DNA of 14,142 bases, taken from positions 1 through 14,142 of the forward strand of contig RFKI01000287.1 of NCBI GenBank assembly GCA_003694355.1, given 5' to 3'. Positions 13,464 through 14,142 of this stretch are shown here, one piece after another; the first letter of the stretch is position 1, and the number at the start of each line of letters is the position of its first letter. The stretch comes from Bdellovibrio sp. Lineage in GTDB: Bacteria > Bdellovibrionota > Bdellovibrionia > Bdellovibrionales > UBA1609. A program made the position numbers and the translations under genes. The notes beneath the pieces are model-generated. The model made no database searches and had not been told where the DNA came from. It worked only from the letters and a program-made list of their open reading frames with translations.

Positions 13464-13491
13464 AAAGGAGCGTTGAGTACGCTCCTTTTTT
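13464..13491 (+). terminator. Strong intrinsic terminator
   Basis: AAAGGAGCG (13464-13472) and CGCTCCTTT (13480-13488) form a perfect nine-pair stem with a seven-base loop, followed by a run of six T (13486-13491). It ends transcription from the exported-protein gene and isolates the next gene. Confidence 0.88.
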
Positions 13492-13527
13492 GTAGTATAG
13501 AAAACTTTAGTTATTGCAATAAGTTAT

Positions 13528-13620
13528 ATGGGCTCCTTGAGGGGGGTGAATCTAAAAATCAGCACGATTTTTGAATTTCCTAATCCTGTCTACAGTTTTG
13601 TCTTTGGGAGAATTTTGTGA
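13528..13620 (+). CDS. Possible 30-codon leader ORF overlapping the next start codon
   Basis: ATG at 13528 opens a 30-residue frame (MGSLRGVNLKISTIFEFPNP and ten more) whose TGA at 13618-13620 overlaps the GTG start of the following gene as GTGA, a common coupling arrangement. There is no convincing Shine-Dalgarno before the ATG. An A/T-rich hairpin, AAAAATC-AGCAC-GATTTTT (13554-13572), lies inside it. It could be chance. Confidence 0.2.
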   Translation: MGSLRGVNLKISTIFEFPNPVYSFVFGRIL

Positions 13621-14142
13621 GAACAGACTGTCTTTTTAAGAGTTTTCTATGGTTTTTTTGTTTTTTTCTTATAAACGGGAAGGCCTTAGGGGAGCCTCAA
13701 CAGGGCGTCATCTATAACTCTCCACGAGTGATGCATTTTCAGGAAAAAAAGACAGCTTCGTTTAAAGGACAATGGAATTTAAAATTAGGGGCTTTTCATT
13801 TTGCTGAGGGTTTTGATGAGGCAAACTGGACATCTTTTCAATGGAATGCTCAGGGGCAGTACTTGCTTTCGTCGAATTTGAATTTAAGTGCAGACTTATT
13901 TTTAATAGCCAAGTCGGCACAGATCCAAAGTCGTTTTTATGAATTTTCAAATCAGAACTTAGTCTTTAAAAACTTTTCTGTAAATTACCATTATAAGAAT
14001 TTTCTGCACTTTTCTGCTGGCGCTCTTGCACAAGACATAGCAGAATCCCCTTTGTTAATTGAACCTCAAAGGAGTTTTCCTGCTATCAAGGAGACTTTTT
14101 TAGGGTCCTTTTGGGAGGTGAGTTTTGCTCAAAGCCTTCCCA
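13617..14142 (+). CDS. Exported, probably outer-membrane beta-barrel protein (5' part only)
   Basis: The frame is open from GTG 13617 to the window end (175 codons), so the C-terminus is missing. GGGAG at 13606-13610, six bases before the GTG, fixes the start. Residues 1-25 are a signal peptide (basic MRTDCLFK, hydrophobic FLWFFCFFLIN, then a GKALGEPQ cleavage region). The mature part alternates polar and hydrophobic residues in strand-like blocks rich in aromatics: GQWNLKLGAFHFAEGF, LNLSADLFLIAKSAQIQSRF, FKNFSVNYHYKNFLHFSAGA. This looks like the start of a transmembrane beta-barrel; family unknown. Confidence 0.75.
   Translation, partial: MRTDCLFKSFLWFFCFFLINGKALGEPQQGVIYNSPRVMHFQEKKTASFKGQWNLKLGAFHFAEGFDEANWTSFQWNAQGQYLLSSNLNLSADLFLIAKSAQIQSRFYEFSNQNLVFKNFSVNYHYKNFLHFSAGALAQDIAESPLLIEPQRSFPAIKETFLGSFWEVSFAQSLP

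Overview
The window is AT-rich Gram-negative-type bacterial DNA with Shine-Dalgarno sites such as GGAGG, short intergenic gaps and many convergent or divergent gene pairs. An aromatic and organic-acid catabolism set, a putative outer-membrane protein, a sigma-54 response regulator and a lysine-rich histone-like tail suggest a deltaproteobacterial or Bdellovibrio-like relative. That placement is inference only; no rRNA or other marker gene is present.

Region 1 (1-3467): a two-gene operon, a CBS-pair protein followed by a membrane-anchored FMN/3Fe-4S glutamate-synthase-domain protein. It lies between two oppositely oriented copies of a ~234-bp repeat with 28-bp perfect terminal inverted repeats. 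The left copy (1-152) is diverged and cut by the window edge; the right copy (2252-2485) is complete. The right copy runs into the stop codon of a convergent nitronate monooxygenase-family gene.

Region 2 (3497-9865): metabolism. A peroxiredoxin with an ~80-residue, half-lysine N-terminal tail converges on a fused alpha/beta E1 subunit of a 2-oxoacid dehydrogenase. Next comes a convincing glutaryl-CoA dehydrogenase. It converges through a bidirectional terminator on an hmgA-hppD pair (homogentisate 1,2-dioxygenase and 4-hydroxyphenylpyruvate dioxygenase) whose reading frames overlap. Together these point to breakdown of tyrosine/phenylalanine, lysine/tryptophan (via glutaryl-CoA) and 2-oxoacids.

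Region 3 (9983-13378): the most interesting part. An orphan NtrC-type response regulator is bordered by an alpha/beta-hydrolase-like protein that has lost its nucleophile, a short HPF/RaiA-like ribosome hibernation factor and a small exported protein. Each of these three neighbours has a TGGCAT-type -24/-12 (sigma-54) promoter candidate upstream. The two intergenic regions concerned also share a TGAAAC-N4-TGTWAC motif placed like an enhancer site. I infer a small local sigma-54 regulon, perhaps for stationary-phase or stress adaptation.

Region 4 (13379-14142): a strong terminator, a possible 30-codon leader ORF, and the 5' part of an exported, probably beta-barrel protein that runs off the window.
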